Positions 28,552 through 37,269 of a stretch of DNA of 64,000 bases are shown here, one piece after another. The first letter of the stretch is position 1. Each line of letters begins with the position of its first letter. A model generated the notes under the pieces. The model made no database searches. It was not told the DNA's origin and saw only the letters and a program-made list of their open reading frames with translations. Source of the DNA: Methanosarcina sp. ERenArc_MAG2 (lineage in GTDB: Archaea; Halobacteriota; Methanosarcinia; Methanosarcinales; Methanosarcinaceae); NCBI GenBank assembly GCA_023955635.1, contig JAMXHR010000011.1:124001-188000 (forward strand), written 5' to 3'. Made by a program: the position numbers and the translations under genes.

Positions 28552-28947
28552 ATGTTTTCAGATTCAAGACCATTTACTTTGTCTGACCTCTCACTGATGG
28601 TTCAGATTCTTGCCTTTGTCGTTCTTTTGTATGCAATTTACAGTAAAAGAAAAAGCATGGCCAGGCATGGAAAGATTGCAGAAGTTACCTTTTATCTTGT
28701 CTTGATTTCAGTGATCTATATGCTGTACAGTAGAGGAAGAGGTTTTATCCTGCCCTATTACAATTCACTCCTGGATCTGCACATGCTCCTTGGCACACTA
28801 ACAATTTTCTTTGGAATCCTTTTTGTTACCAATCGGTGGAAGTGGAAAGTTAAAAAATACATGGACCTTGAAATTCTCCTGTGGACAGGGACTTTTCTTC
28901 TCGGCGTCACAGTTTATCTGCTATTTTTCGGGCTAATTTTTTCTTGA
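28552..28947 (+). CDS. Four-helix membrane protein, unknown function
   Basis: This 131-residue membrane protein has four hydrophobic segments: LMVQILAFVVLLYAIY, EVTFYLVLISVIYML, LGTLTIFFGILFV and LLWTGTFLLGVTVYLLFF. Two histidines lie near helix ends (MARHGKIAEV and LLDLHMLLG). The layout reminds me of DUF420-like or cytochrome-b561-like small proteins, but I cannot assign it. ATG 28552 is chosen because ggggaag lies directly upstream; a TTG at 28525 is possible. It follows the DUF1624 gene by about 80 bp. Confidence 0.65.
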   Translation: MFSDSRPFTLSDLSLMVQILAFVVLLYAIYSKRKSMARHGKIAEVTFYLVLISVIYMLYSRGRGFILPYYNSLLDLHMLLGTLTIFFGILFVTNRWKWKVKKYMDLEILLWTGTFLLGVTVYLLFFGLIFS

Positions 28948-29222
28948 ATATATTCGGTTATGTATTCTATGCAAGAGATTTCTTTTGCACTATATCTTTT
29001 TTAAGAAAAAAATATCAGAAGAAGCCAAACCTGCTAGTTTTATATATTATCTGACATACGTAATTTTACATACTTACCTAATTGCAATGATATATTGATT
29101 AATTACTACCGGCACCCTGCAAAATGAGCAGGACACAGGATAAAAAGAAGATCAAATTCCTACTTATCATTCAAGAAAGGAGCAGGAATTGCGAAATCAA
29201 AAAACAGAAGATGGAGAAAAGA

Positions 29223-29519
29223 ATGTATCTGGAAATTGCGATGCTTGCCTATTTTGTAGTTCTCTTCCTGACCCTCCGGGATATCCGGATCTTTAAAAGA
29301 ACAGGCTATCGTTCCTACAGGAAAGGAGCCCTGAGAGGACTTGCAGCTTCTTCCCTGATCCTAATAGGAGCAATTACTGTTGAGGCACAACCGAACCTTG
29401 GCTTGCTTATTGTTTTAATAGGACTCTTTATTAACCGTAAAGGAATGAGAGAACGTGTTTTCACTGGTGCAGGAACTCTTGACCGCTTTCTCGGGAAAAC
29501 AGATTACGTAAAAAAATAA
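29223..29519 (+). CDS. Small membrane protein, unknown function
   Basis: The 98-residue protein begins with one hydrophobic segment (IAMLAYFVVLFLTL). A basic stretch (RIFKRTGYRSYRKGALRG) follows, then a second hydrophobic region with LIVLIGLFINRKG. An in-frame open stretch extends upstream to 29124, but the ggag six bases before ATG 29223 supports this start. It is not recognised as a named family. It is the last gene of the 25.5-29.5 kb membrane-protein cluster. Confidence 0.58.
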   Translation: MYLEIAMLAYFVVLFLTLRDIRIFKRTGYRSYRKGALRGLAASSLILIGAITVEAQPNLGLLIVLIGLFINRKGMRERVFTGAGTLDRFLGKTDYVKK

Positions 29520-29956
29520 GAAAATATACGTAAGGATACAGAATACATTTAAATGCAGATATTCAAATGTCATTCAAGGAAGTTATACTCAAAATGCAAT
29601 TGTCAATGATGCAAAAAATAGATACTTAAATGAGAATTGTCAACCGCCTGTTGCACTTCACTTAAATAATTGAGAGAAAGAATGATAAGCCTCACAACTT
29701 TAGCCTGATGTAGTGACCCCAAAACTTATAAATCTCAAGTAACCTATTAGTCGACAATATCATTATCAATCAAATTTTTGCATCCAGTTTTCGCTAAATC
29801 CATCAATCCGGGAGAAGAAAACAGACACTAAAGAACTGTTTTTTGCCTTCGGCTTCACGTTAACCAGAATTCACAGGAAAACATGATGAGATAAACCAGA
29901 AGTAAACTTGAATAACTGGACTAAAACACCGCAAAAAATATCCAAGAGGAGATACG
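29520..29956. other. Intergenic region before rps17e
   Basis: These 437 bases have no gene. A TATA-like aacttataaatctc lies at about 29723-29736. A weaker candidate for the rps17e promoter could lie nearer the gene. No tRNA or other structured RNA was found. Confidence 0.4.
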
Positions 29957-30151
29957 ATGGGAAATATAAGACAGACAAACATAAAAAGAATCGCATTCAG
30001 ACTAATTGAAAACCATGGAGATATTTTCACAAAGGATTTTGAGACTAACAAGACTCTCGTGACAAAGTACACAACCATTGAAAGCAAGGTCATAAGGAAC
30101 AGGGTTGCAGGCTACGTCACAAGAAAAGTTGCACGTATGAAAGTGTACTGA
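29957..30151 (+). CDS. rps17e: Small-subunit ribosomal protein S17e
   Basis: The complete 64-residue archaeal S17e begins [18 protein letters not shown] and has the conserved [26 protein letters not shown] core. It is a component of the 30S subunit found only in archaea and eukaryotes. An aagaggagat site lies just before ATG 29957. It is followed after about 40 bp by dapA in the same direction. Confidence 0.95.
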   Translation: MGNIRQTNIKRIAFRLIENHGDIFTKDFETNKTLVTKYTTIESKVIRNRVAGYVTRKVARMKVY

Positions 30152-30192
30152 ACAGAGAATTTAATTCCGGGAAACTGGTGGGGATATCTGAC

Positions 30193-31067
30193 ATGTTTGA
30201 AGGAGCAATGCCTGCCCTGATAACTCCTTTTACGAAGGATGACAGGATTGATAGGGAAGGCCTACAAAGGAATATTGCATTTGTTGAAGAGGGAGGAGTT
30301 ACCGGCATCGTGCCCTGTGGCACTACTGGAGAATCGGCAACCCTTTCAGCACTTGAGCACGAAGAAGTAATCGATATTGCTGTGGAATGTTCGAAGGTTC
30401 CTGTGATTGCAGGAACCGGCTCAAATAATACAGGGGAAGCTCTCCAGTTTACAAAACATGCTGCAGATGCGGGGGTTGACGGCGTACTTCTGATATCCCC
30501 TATTATAACAAACCAAATCCTGCGGGCCTGCTTGCGCATTTCAAGAAAATTGCAGAGGCAGTCGAGATTCCTATGATTCTCTATAATGTCCCCTCCCGTA
30601 CAGGGCAGGACATGCCAATAGATGTTATTGCCGAACTTGCAAAAGTAGGAAATATCGTGGGAATTAAGGAAGCCAGCGGAAATGTCTCCAAAGTTTCCCA
30701 GATCCTGGAAAATACTGCAGACGAAGATTTCGTGGTTATTTCAGGCGAGGATGGGTTGACACTTCCGATCATATCTATGGGAGGCAGGGGAGTCATTTCT
30801 GTTGCTGCAAATATAGTCCCTGACAGAATGTCCAGAATGGTAAATGCGGCCCTTGCTGGAGATTACGAAACCGCAAGAAAGATCCATTTTGAGATCGCCC
30901 CTCTGATTCGTGCCCTTTTCCTGGAAACGAACCCGATCCCGGCCAAGAAAGCTGCAGAACTTGCAGGGCTTGCAAGCGGGCACCTCAGGCTTCCACTTGC
31001 GCCCCTGAGCAAGACAAATACTGTAAAGCTTGCAGATGAACTCAGGAAATTAGGGGTTATGGAATGA
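30193..31067 (+). CDS. dapA: 4-hydroxy-tetrahydrodipicolinate synthase, probable assembly frameshift
   Basis: DapA condenses pyruvate with aspartate semialdehyde in lysine synthesis. The repaired protein of about 291 residues shows GTTGESATLSALEH, the tyrosine region ILYNVPSRTG, and the Schiff-base lysine in GIKEASGN. The C run at 30497-30500 is one base short and turns LLISPYYNKPNPAG out of frame. ATG 30193, preceded by ggtgggg, gives the family-typical start MFEGAMPALITPF. It overlaps dapB by 4 bp. Lysine auxotrophy would follow if the break were real, which argues for an assembly error. Confidence 0.92.
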
Positions 31068-31855
31068 TCAACGCAGCAGTACTCGGAGCCTGCGGCAGGA
31101 TGGGCTCTTTAATTGTTGAAAATATTACCTGCTCTACGGATATGCAGCTTGTTGCTGCTTTTGACGTCAATAATTTTGGAAAGGATGCAGGAGAATTTGC
31201 CCATGTCGGGAACCTGGGAGTCCAGATCTCGGAAGTGAAAGATCTTGAAACTGTCCTGAAAAAAACCAAGGCTGATATTCTTATCGACTTTACAGCAGCC
31301 AGCGCAACCGTAGTTAACGCTCCAATAGCAGCCAGATGCGGAGTAAATCTTATTATAGGAACCACAGGCCTGACTGCGGAACAGCGAAAGATAATTGACG
31401 ACTCTATCCGGAAAAATCAGGTAAGTGCAGTTATCTCTCCGAATTATTCAGTAGGCGTTAATGTCTTTTTCAAGATCATCAGAGAAGCTGCAAAATACCT
31501 TGCAGATTACGATATCGAGATTATAGAAGCCCACCATAACCAGAAAAAAGACGCTCCAAGTGGGACCGCCCTTCGGGCAGCTGACGTTATCAGTGAAGCC
31601 CTGGGTGGAAAGGATTATGTCTACGGCAGAGAAGGCATAGCTCCGCGGGGAAAAGAAATCGGGATTCATGGTGTTCGCGCCGGAGATATTGCAGGAGATC
31701 ACACTGTCCTTTTTGCAGGCAACTCCGAAAGGATTGAGATCAAGCACATGGCTCACTCCCGCCAGATTTTTGCCAACGGAGCAGTCAAAGCGGCTGAGTG
31801 GGTCTGTGGGCAGAAACCCGGAATTTACTCCATGGACGATGTGCTTGGTTTATAA
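31064..31855 (+). CDS. dapB: 4-hydroxy-tetrahydrodipicolinate reductase
   Basis: The complete 263-residue enzyme reduces the DapA product with NAD(P)H. It shows the N-terminal nucleotide-binding GACGRMGSLI and the catalytic signature EAHHNQKKDAPSGTA. The start overlaps the dapA stop (ATGA), so translation is coupled. Confidence 0.95.
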   Translation: MINAAVLGACGRMGSLIVENITCSTDMQLVAAFDVNNFGKDAGEFAHVGNLGVQISEVKDLETVLKKTKADILIDFTAASATVVNAPIAARCGVNLIIGTTGLTAEQRKIIDDSIRKNQVSAVISPNYSVGVNVFFKIIREAAKYLADYDIEIIEAHHNQKKDAPSGTALRAADVISEALGGKDYVYGREGIAPRGKEIGIHGVRAGDIAGDHTVLFAGNSERIEIKHMAHSRQIFANGAVKAAEWVCGQKPGIYSMDDVLGL

Positions 31856-31910
31856 AGCAATAGCTTAAACCGGCAACCTTAAAACAAATAATTTTTAAAA
31901 ATAACAGGCC

Positions 31911-31930
31911 TGGGCTTCTTATCAAGCCCA
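31911..31930 (+). terminator. Possible hairpin terminator after dapB
   Basis: A 7-bp stem (tgggctt with aagccca) has a short loop and is followed by a T-containing stretch, 55 bp after the dapB stop. The signal is moderate. Confidence 0.4.
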
Positions 31931-32064
31931 CCTTCATTTTTCAGGCAGGAAACGACTATTTGTTTTTTTAGATTTTTTGAATTTACCTGGAGTATACCTG
32001 CTGTATTACGATATCAATTTTATATTGGTGATTAAAAAACTATAAATAGTATAAGTAGGAAATA

Positions 32065-32160
32065 GGATACTGCTTGCTTGCAGGTAATGCAACTCTGAAA
32101 TCTCAAAATATCGTATCATCCCATAACAGTAGGAATACTTGCCTGCAAGCAAGAAATCCC
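32065..32160. repeat. Inverted repeat of about 23 bp with a 50-bp spacer
   Basis: The arm at 32065-32087, containing cttgcttgcagg, pairs with the complement at 32138-32160, which contains cctgcaagcaag. It sits in the 31856-32262 gap, which holds no gene. It could be a small non-autonomous element or a long hairpin. No target duplication was recognised. Confidence 0.55.
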
Positions 32161-32262
32161 AATAAACCATTCATCGCCGGAAAATTGTACGGGCTCCTAA
32201 AAAATGGAAAGTGGAAAAACAGCTCTCATGAGACATAATGGAGCCCTGCATATTCGGAAAAC

Positions 32263-32598
32263 TCATTCTTTGCTGAAAAGAATTCCAGAACTCAGGTTTT
32301 CTATCCTGTCCGCAACAACGACATTTCCCTGTATTCCGAGCTTTTTTCCCTTATACCACTTTCCGCGAATAAGAAGCCTGTCCTCAGCTGAAACAAGACA
32401 GAGACCATGGTAGAGCACAACCACAGTTTTTCCTTCATGTTCGATAGAGAGTACACTCTCGTATTTACTCCATATACCTCCAAAAATAATAATAAAAGGT
32501 AAACCGAGAAAGAAAGAAGGACGTTCATAGATTCTGGAATCAACAGCTGCTCTAGCTTCGGCTCCAAATTCTTCAGCATTCTCCTGGTTTTTTTCCAA
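32263..32598 (-). CDS. Hypothetical protein with one membrane-like segment
   Basis: About 111 residues, not recognised. A charged N terminus (EEFGAEARAAVDSRIYERPS) is followed by the hydrophobic segment FFLGLPFIIIFGGIW. The tail, EGKTVVVLYHGLCLVSAEDR and then a lysine-rich strand, looks beta-rich. I choose TTG 32598 because a perfect aggagg site lies about 5 bp upstream; ATG 32616 in the same frame lacks a clear site. It stands alone and convergent to nothing. It could be a small OB-like membrane-associated protein, but no function is inferred. Confidence 0.5.
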   Translation of the reverse strand: MEKNQENAEEFGAEARAAVDSRIYERPSFFLGLPFIIIFGGIWSKYESVLSIEHEGKTVVVLYHGLCLVSAEDRLLIRGKWYKGKKLGIQGNVVVADRIENLSSGILFSKE

Positions 32599-32870
32599 AT
32601 AGTCCTCCTTCTGCATATAAGAACCTCATCGTATCCGCGACTTCTATTTTGTATAATCATTAAAACCAAGATTATATTTACATTACTCGAAAAACATCCA
32701 TTACTTAAAACAAATTTTAACTTTGTTTCATATATATTTTATGGCCAAATCATCAAACTATTTTTGAGAAACTTAGGAATTCTTTCCATAGAGCAGAAAT
32801 ATCCAGAAGAAGAGTTCTAAAAAATATATCAAAAGAAAGTTATAAATAGTCAACGTCCAGATGTTTACAT

Positions 32871-33320
32871 ATGTTCCTTCCGGAAGGTGAAAAACAGTTT
32901 GAATTCTGGGTCCTGCGCCGAAACGGACTCCCCAATATCAATATCGCAAAGCATTTTGGGGTCTCCAGGCAGTCAGTTTCAAGAGCCCTCCTCAGTATGG
33001 ATAAGCGGATTGAAGAAAACCTGCTTGAGATGGCCAAAGCAAACAGGATCAAAGTGGAAAAATTTGACTCAAAGAAAGGAATTCTCTTCGGGAAGTCGGT
33101 TCCTCTCAAAGCCAACACAATAATTTTTGTCTCGGCAAAACACGGCATGCAGGTCTGGTACGAACACGAAGGAGAATGTGGGTCTTGCGAGAGATACAGG
33201 GAATGTATTGAACTGCTCTGGGACTTTGCAGAGGAAATGCAGCTCAAGCTCAAGAGTACTAATGATCCTACAAAAATAGCTGATGAATTGTTTGAGAAAT
33301 TAAAAGAATCGATCGAATAG
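32871..33320 (+). CDS. Helix-turn-helix regulator with cysteine cluster
   Basis: The 149-residue soluble protein has an N-terminal helix-turn-helix (RRNGLPNINIAKHFGVSRQS, residues about 16-36) similar to Tfx-like archaeal DNA-binding proteins. A beta-rich middle follows, and then a cysteine cluster (GECGSCERYREC, near residue 105) that could bind a metal or sense redox state. It lies only about 40 bp upstream of the first gene of the KLMGWCP array, in the same direction, and may control it (inference). ATG 32871 lies close to the tatataaatagtc-like AT-rich stretch, so the leader is short. Confidence 0.7.
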   Translation: MFLPEGEKQFEFWVLRRNGLPNINIAKHFGVSRQSVSRALLSMDKRIEENLLEMAKANRIKVEKFDSKKGILFGKSVPLKANTIIFVSAKHGMQVWYEHEGECGSCERYRECIELLWDFAEEMQLKLKSTNDPTKIADELFEKLKESIE

Positions 33321-33360
33321 GCCTGACTAAAGGCAGGTAAAATTGAATGAAGGGGAAAAG

Positions 33361-34068
33361 ATGGACGTATTCACAAAAAGTATAAGGAAACTTATGGGGT
33401 GGTGCCCGAATGCAAAAACGCTTGAAACTCAACATTCAATCCACCCTGAAGATTTTGAAACGAATAACCAATCAAGAGAAAAAGATGCTGGAAATTCTCC
33501 GATTTTACCCTCCAGTTGGTGGAATAAGCGCCATAATAGGATGTTAATAATGTCCACCGGGCTTACTCTCTTTTCTATATTAGGAATTAGCTTTATGGGA
33601 GTTCATCCCATGGATAAAGGTTTCATGTTTGGGTTAATTATCGGAATCATTTTTAACCTATACTTTTGCATCTGGAACTGGCATTATCTGGATAATATAA
33701 AAAATACAGGTAAGAAAATTAAGATGAATATTAGATTTCCAAAATGGAGAGTTATAAATCTAATACTTTCCCTGGTATTATTGTATCTCTTTTTTTCACA
33801 GTCTAATTGGGGACTCGTTTTGTTTATTATTTCTACTTTTTGTTTGATAGCTTTGTTTTATTACTTTAATTTTAATTCAACTGGTCTAGTACTGCTTCTT
33901 GTCTTTGGTTCGTCGCTTGGTTGGAGACACACTATAGGATTTCTGTCTGGCTTTTGTTTGACAGCTTTTCTGTATTACCTTACAGACATATACTGGGAAA
34001 AGAGGAATGGAAAAATAATACTTGTATACGGGCGTAAAATGCCAGGGATCTACATTGCAAATGCATGA
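33361..34068 (+). CDS. DUF1673-like membrane protein, array member 1
   Basis: This 235-residue protein of unknown function carries the array hallmark RKLMGWCPNAKTLET at residues 9-23. A hydrophilic stretch of about 50 residues follows, then six hydrophobic segments (for example GLIIGIIFNLYFCIWNW). The C-terminal block YWEKRNGKIILVYG is a variant of the YWERKNHMKIYI block of its paralogs. It is longer than members 2-5 because of two additional helices. Start chosen at ATG 33361 with aagggga upstream. It is separated from member 2 by 14 bp. Confidence 0.75.
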   Translation: MDVFTKSIRKLMGWCPNAKTLETQHSIHPEDFETNNQSREKDAGNSPILPSSWWNKRHNRMLIMSTGLTLFSILGISFMGVHPMDKGFMFGLIIGIIFNLYFCIWNWHYLDNIKNTGKKIKMNIRFPKWRVINLILSLVLLYLFFSQSNWGLVLFIISTFCLIALFYYFNFNSTGLVLLLVFGSSLGWRHTIGFLSGFCLTAFLYYLTDIYWEKRNGKIILVYGRKMPGIYIANA

Positions 34069-34082
34069 ATGGAGTAACAATT

Positions 34083-34700
34083 ATGACTCTGGAATACATC
34101 AAGAAACTGATGGGCTGGTGTCCGAACGCAAAAACACTTGAAACCGGATCCCGGATTATCTTTGATAATTTTGAAGCATATGATCAATCTGGAAGAGAAA
34201 AGGCAAGAAATCCAAGGATTTCAAGTCGTTTTTCCAAGCTTTTTTCCAGGTTTGATATCCGAGTTCTCCTACCAACACTTTTCTTAACTCCTATTTACAT
34301 AAATTTGCTATTTCGAAAAGGTATAAATGCAGAGGCCTTCTTTTTAGGTATTTCACTTTCTCTGTTGATTTATCTGCTCGGCTGGAAAAAGCAGATGCGT
34401 CATTACGATTCCCTGGCAAAAAAACCCATTGTTGGCTCTTCCTCAAAGAAAACGCTCTTATGGATTTTCTTAGCCCTAATTTCGTTCTTAATTTTGCCTA
34501 TGGTTTTCTTATCTCAGATACCCTCTTTTCTTAACGCTCGGTCACTGTATTCTTTAGTTGCTGGAGCCTGGATCTTTATGTGGGGAAGTTATCTTCAGTT
34601 AATTTACTGGGAGAGGAAAAACCATATGAAAATTTACATAAAGAATGAAAAGGGGTTCCAAAAGATGTATGCTATTGGAGAAAAGGAGGGAAAGCTATGA
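34083..34700 (+). CDS. DUF1673-like membrane protein, array member 2
   Basis: The 205-residue paralog shows the N-terminal YIKKLMGWCPNAKTLETG, then a 45-residue polar region. Two helices (FLTPIYINLL and FFLGISLSLLIYLLGW) follow, the cytosolic loop WKKQMRHYDSLAKKP, two more helices, and the C-terminal LQLIYWERKNHMKIYIKNEKG ending in GEKEGKL. ATG 34083 follows ggagtaa. The stop overlaps the start of member 3 by 4 bp. It is most similar to member 5 (shared NAEAF and LLGWKKQM segments), suggesting duplication across the array rather than only between neighbours. Confidence 0.77.
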   Translation: MTLEYIKKLMGWCPNAKTLETGSRIIFDNFEAYDQSGREKARNPRISSRFSKLFSRFDIRVLLPTLFLTPIYINLLFRKGINAEAFFLGISLSLLIYLLGWKKQMRHYDSLAKKPIVGSSSKKTLLWIFLALISFLILPMVFLSQIPSFLNARSLYSLVAGAWIFMWGSYLQLIYWERKNHMKIYIKNEKGFQKMYAIGEKEGKL

Positions 34701-35305
34701 ATTGGGAAGCAAAATATATTAAAAAGCTCATGGGCTGGTGCCCCAATGCAAAAGCAAATGAAGCCAGAAAGCTTGTTAACCTTGAAAATTTTGATTCGAA
34801 TACTCCAGACAGAGCAAGGGGAGAAAACGAAAACCTGGAAAACCCCGGGTGGCTACGGAAAACGAGTACTTATACTCTCCTGATTAGCACTTTCTTTACA
34901 CTTGTGTATATCCTGACGATTAATCACCTGGGTCTAAAGCTAGCCTTTTTACTTGCAGGATTTTTCATTTCTGTAGCGTTTATTGCCTTTGACTGGAAGA
35001 AGCAGATGCACAGATACGATACTCTAGCACAGAAACTCATTTTCGATAATTCCGGCATGGAAAAAGTGTCTCAAATAATGAAGCTAATTTTCTATGCAAT
35101 GCTTTTTTATTGGATTTTTTCTGGGTATATTGAAAAGAATTTTTCCCTGCAAGTAACCTTTTCATTTATGGGTGGCTGCTTGGTCGTGATGTGGCTTAGT
35201 TATTTCCAGCTAATATATTGGCAGAAAAAGAACCACAAAACCATTTATTTCAACAAAAGTTACGGAAAGTGGAAAAAGTCATATATAATTCGGGAGAATG
35301 AATAA
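34697..35305 (+). CDS. DUF1673-like membrane protein, array member 3
   Basis: The 202-residue paralog shows AKYIKKLMGWCPNAKANEARK at the N terminus, then NPGWLRKTST leading into helix 1, a loop WKKQMHRYDTLAQKL, and the C-terminal YFQLIYWQKKNHKTIYFNK. It starts at ATG 34697, overlapping the stop of member 2, behind ggaggg. Its N-terminal region (ARKLVNLENFDSNTPDRA) is close to member 4. No catalytic motif was seen. Confidence 0.77.
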   Translation: MNWEAKYIKKLMGWCPNAKANEARKLVNLENFDSNTPDRARGENENLENPGWLRKTSTYTLLISTFFTLVYILTINHLGLKLAFLLAGFFISVAFIAFDWKKQMHRYDTLAQKLIFDNSGMEKVSQIMKLIFYAMLFYWIFSGYIEKNFSLQVTFSFMGGCLVVMWLSYFQLIYWQKKNHKTIYFNKSYGKWKKSYIIRENE

Positions 35306-35929
35306 ATGCCAGCTAAGATTTTTGTTTTTGAGCGGATCAAAAAGCTAATGGGCTGGTGTACGAATGCAAAAGCACATGAAACCAGAAAGCTTGTTAACCT
35401 TAAAAATTATAATTCCGATGTTCCAGACAGAGCAAAGGATGACAACAGAGATTTAAAAACCCCTGGATGGCTCCGGAGAATAAGTAATCAAATTCTTCTA
35501 TTTGCTATTTTTTTAACATTTGTTCATCTCCTGATATATAATCAGATAGGCTTAAATTTTGACTTAATCATAAATTTACTTATCGGATCAATACCTGCCC
35601 TATCTTATTTTGTATTTTACTGGAATGAGCGAATTCAGCGGTTCAACGACATTGCGAAAAAACCTGTTGTTCGTTATATCTCTAAAGTATCATATCTTTG
35701 GATCCTGATAATCATAATTTTGCTTATTCTGCTTATGGTTCTCTCTTATCTGATAAGACAATCTTGGCACTCAGCCTTATTCGGACTTTCAATTATTTTG
35801 TTCTTAACATGGGGTTTCTATTTCCAGCTAATTTACTGGGAGAAGAAAAATCGCATGAAAATTTACATAAAATATGAAAATAGCTTCGAAAAGACGTATG
35901 CTATTGGGGAAAAAGAGGGAGAAATGTGA
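35306..35929 (+). CDS. DUF1673-like membrane protein, array member 4
   Basis: The 207-residue paralog shows RIKKLMGWCTNAKAHETRK, with P to T in the core motif, a polar region with PDRAKDDN, and the GWLRRIS entry to helix 1. A loop NERIQRFNDIAKKPV and the C-terminal YFQLIYWEKKNRMKIYIKYE follow. It starts directly after the stop of member 3 (TAA then ATG). The last codons AIGEKEGEM recur in members 2 and 5. It overlaps member 5 by 4 bp. Confidence 0.77.
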   Translation: MPAKIFVFERIKKLMGWCTNAKAHETRKLVNLKNYNSDVPDRAKDDNRDLKTPGWLRRISNQILLFAIFLTFVHLLIYNQIGLNFDLIINLLIGSIPALSYFVFYWNERIQRFNDIAKKPVVRYISKVSYLWILIIIILLILLMVLSYLIRQSWHSALFGLSIILFLTWGFYFQLIYWEKKNRMKIYIKYENSFEKTYAIGEKEGEM

Positions 35930-36546
35930 ACCTTAAAGTTGAAGACATAAAAAAACTAATGGGCTGGTGCCCGAATGAAAAAGCCTCTCAAACAGGATTT
36001 CGGATTAGCTCTGCTAATTTTGAAGCAAACAATCGATCGGGAGGAGAAAAAGCCAGAAGTCCGACGGTTCAGAGCCAACATTCCAGGCTTGATACCCATC
36101 TCCTCCTGCTACCAATTTTCTTTATTCCTGTTTATATAAACCTATTTCAAAAAGGTATAAATACAGAGGCTTTTCTTCTAGGTTTTTTACTTTCTTTACC
36201 AATCTATTTGCTCGGCTGGAAAAAGCAGATGCATCAATACGACGTCGTGAAAAGAAATCCTGTCGTTTCTCCTTCATTTAGAAAAACATTCTTCTGTGTT
36301 TTTATATTCCTATTTTTGGGTTTTACTTTGCTCATGGCTTTCTTACCCTATATCTCGTCTCATGCAGCTTATCTTCTTAATGATCAGATACTGTATTCTT
36401 TCACTACAGGGACCCTGGTTCTTATGTGGAGCTTCTATTTCCAGCTAATTTACTGGGAGAGGAAAAACCATATGAAAATGTATATGAAAAGAGAAAAGGG
36501 AAAGCAAAAGCTGTATGTCCTTGGAGAAAATGAGGGAGAACTATGA
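35926..36546 (+). CDS. DUF1673-like membrane protein, array member 5
   Basis: The 206-residue paralog shows DIKKLMGWCPNEKASQTG, a polar region, and helices with VYINLFQKGINTEAFLLGF. The loop WKKQMHQYDVVKRNP and the C-terminal YFQLIYWERKNHMKMYMKRE end in GENEGEL. It starts at GTG 35926, overlapping the stop of member 4 and preceded by gaggga. It closely resembles member 2. It overlaps member 6 by 4 bp. Confidence 0.77.
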   Translation: MNLKVEDIKKLMGWCPNEKASQTGFRISSANFEANNRSGGEKARSPTVQSQHSRLDTHLLLLPIFFIPVYINLFQKGINTEAFLLGFLLSLPIYLLGWKKQMHQYDVVKRNPVVSPSFRKTFFCVFIFLFLGFTLLMAFLPYISSHAAYLLNDQILYSFTTGTLVLMWSFYFQLIYWERKNHMKMYMKREKGKQKLYVLGENEGEL

Positions 36547-37268
36547 GCCGGGAATCCAGATACATAAAAAAGCTGATGAGCTGGTGCCCGGCTTGCAAGA
36601 AAACGGTAACGAGAACAAAACAGTCCTGTACCTTCGCAAATATGACCCCAATCTCTGGAAACACAGGAAACCTCCCGGAGTTCCAAACCACAAACGTGAT
36701 CTTCCCTGCAAATACAACTTTATACCTAATATATTTTATAATAAGTTTCAATCTGCTCCTGCGCCTGAAGTCTCCAGAAGATATTCCTCTCTTGCTGGCA
36801 GGTCTTTTCTTATTTAACGCTTCTTATTACTTGCTAATTCTCAAAACCTTCGAAGCGGCAGTTCTGGTAGACAAATTTGGGATCCACTTGCAAGCCTTCA
36901 GACTGAAGAAGTTTGAGATACCTTATACAGAAATTGAAGCCATAACTTCATACAGGCTTGAAAAACGTTCAAAGAAAATGTCCCTTCTGTTAGTTATTGG
37001 AGGAATTGCCTTTTGCGGATTTGTGGTCTACATGGCTGTAGTAAAAGGAGAATGGAATCTACTTTTGCTATTGACCTCGCTACTTCCTCTCATGCTGTTT
37101 GCGGAAAGGAAGCAAAAAATCCGATTTTGGGATCTGAATACGCAGCTGTACATCAAAATCAAACACAAAAAATGGTATGAATGGACTTCCTACTGTTCCA
37201 TAATCACGGACGAAGTCTCGGCCGTAGAGATAAAATCGTCTATCGAAATGCATTGTGAAGGTTTATGA
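36543..37268 (+). CDS. Divergent array member 6 with CPxC motif and PH-like middle
   Basis: The 241-residue protein shows YIKKLMSWCPACKKTVTR, which keeps the hallmark but gains a CPAC pair that could bind zinc or react with thiols. Two helices (LYLIYFIISFNLLLRL and LLLAGLFLFNASYYLLI) are followed by a beta-rich segment, VLVDKFGIHLQAFRLKKFEI then PYTEIEAITSY, reminiscent of bacterial PH-like domains. Two further helices and a beta-rich C terminus complete it. It lacks the YWERKNHMK block of members 1-5. It is translationally coupled to member 5 by overlap. Confidence 0.68.
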   Translation: MSRESRYIKKLMSWCPACKKTVTRTKQSCTFANMTPISGNTGNLPEFQTTNVIFPANTTLYLIYFIISFNLLLRLKSPEDIPLLLAGLFLFNASYYLLILKTFEAAVLVDKFGIHLQAFRLKKFEIPYTEIEAITSYRLEKRSKKMSLLLVIGGIAFCGFVVYMAVVKGEWNLLLLLTSLLPLMLFAERKQKIRFWDLNTQLYIKIKHKKWYEWTSYCSIITDEVSAVEIKSSIEMHCEGL

Positions 37269-37269
37269 A

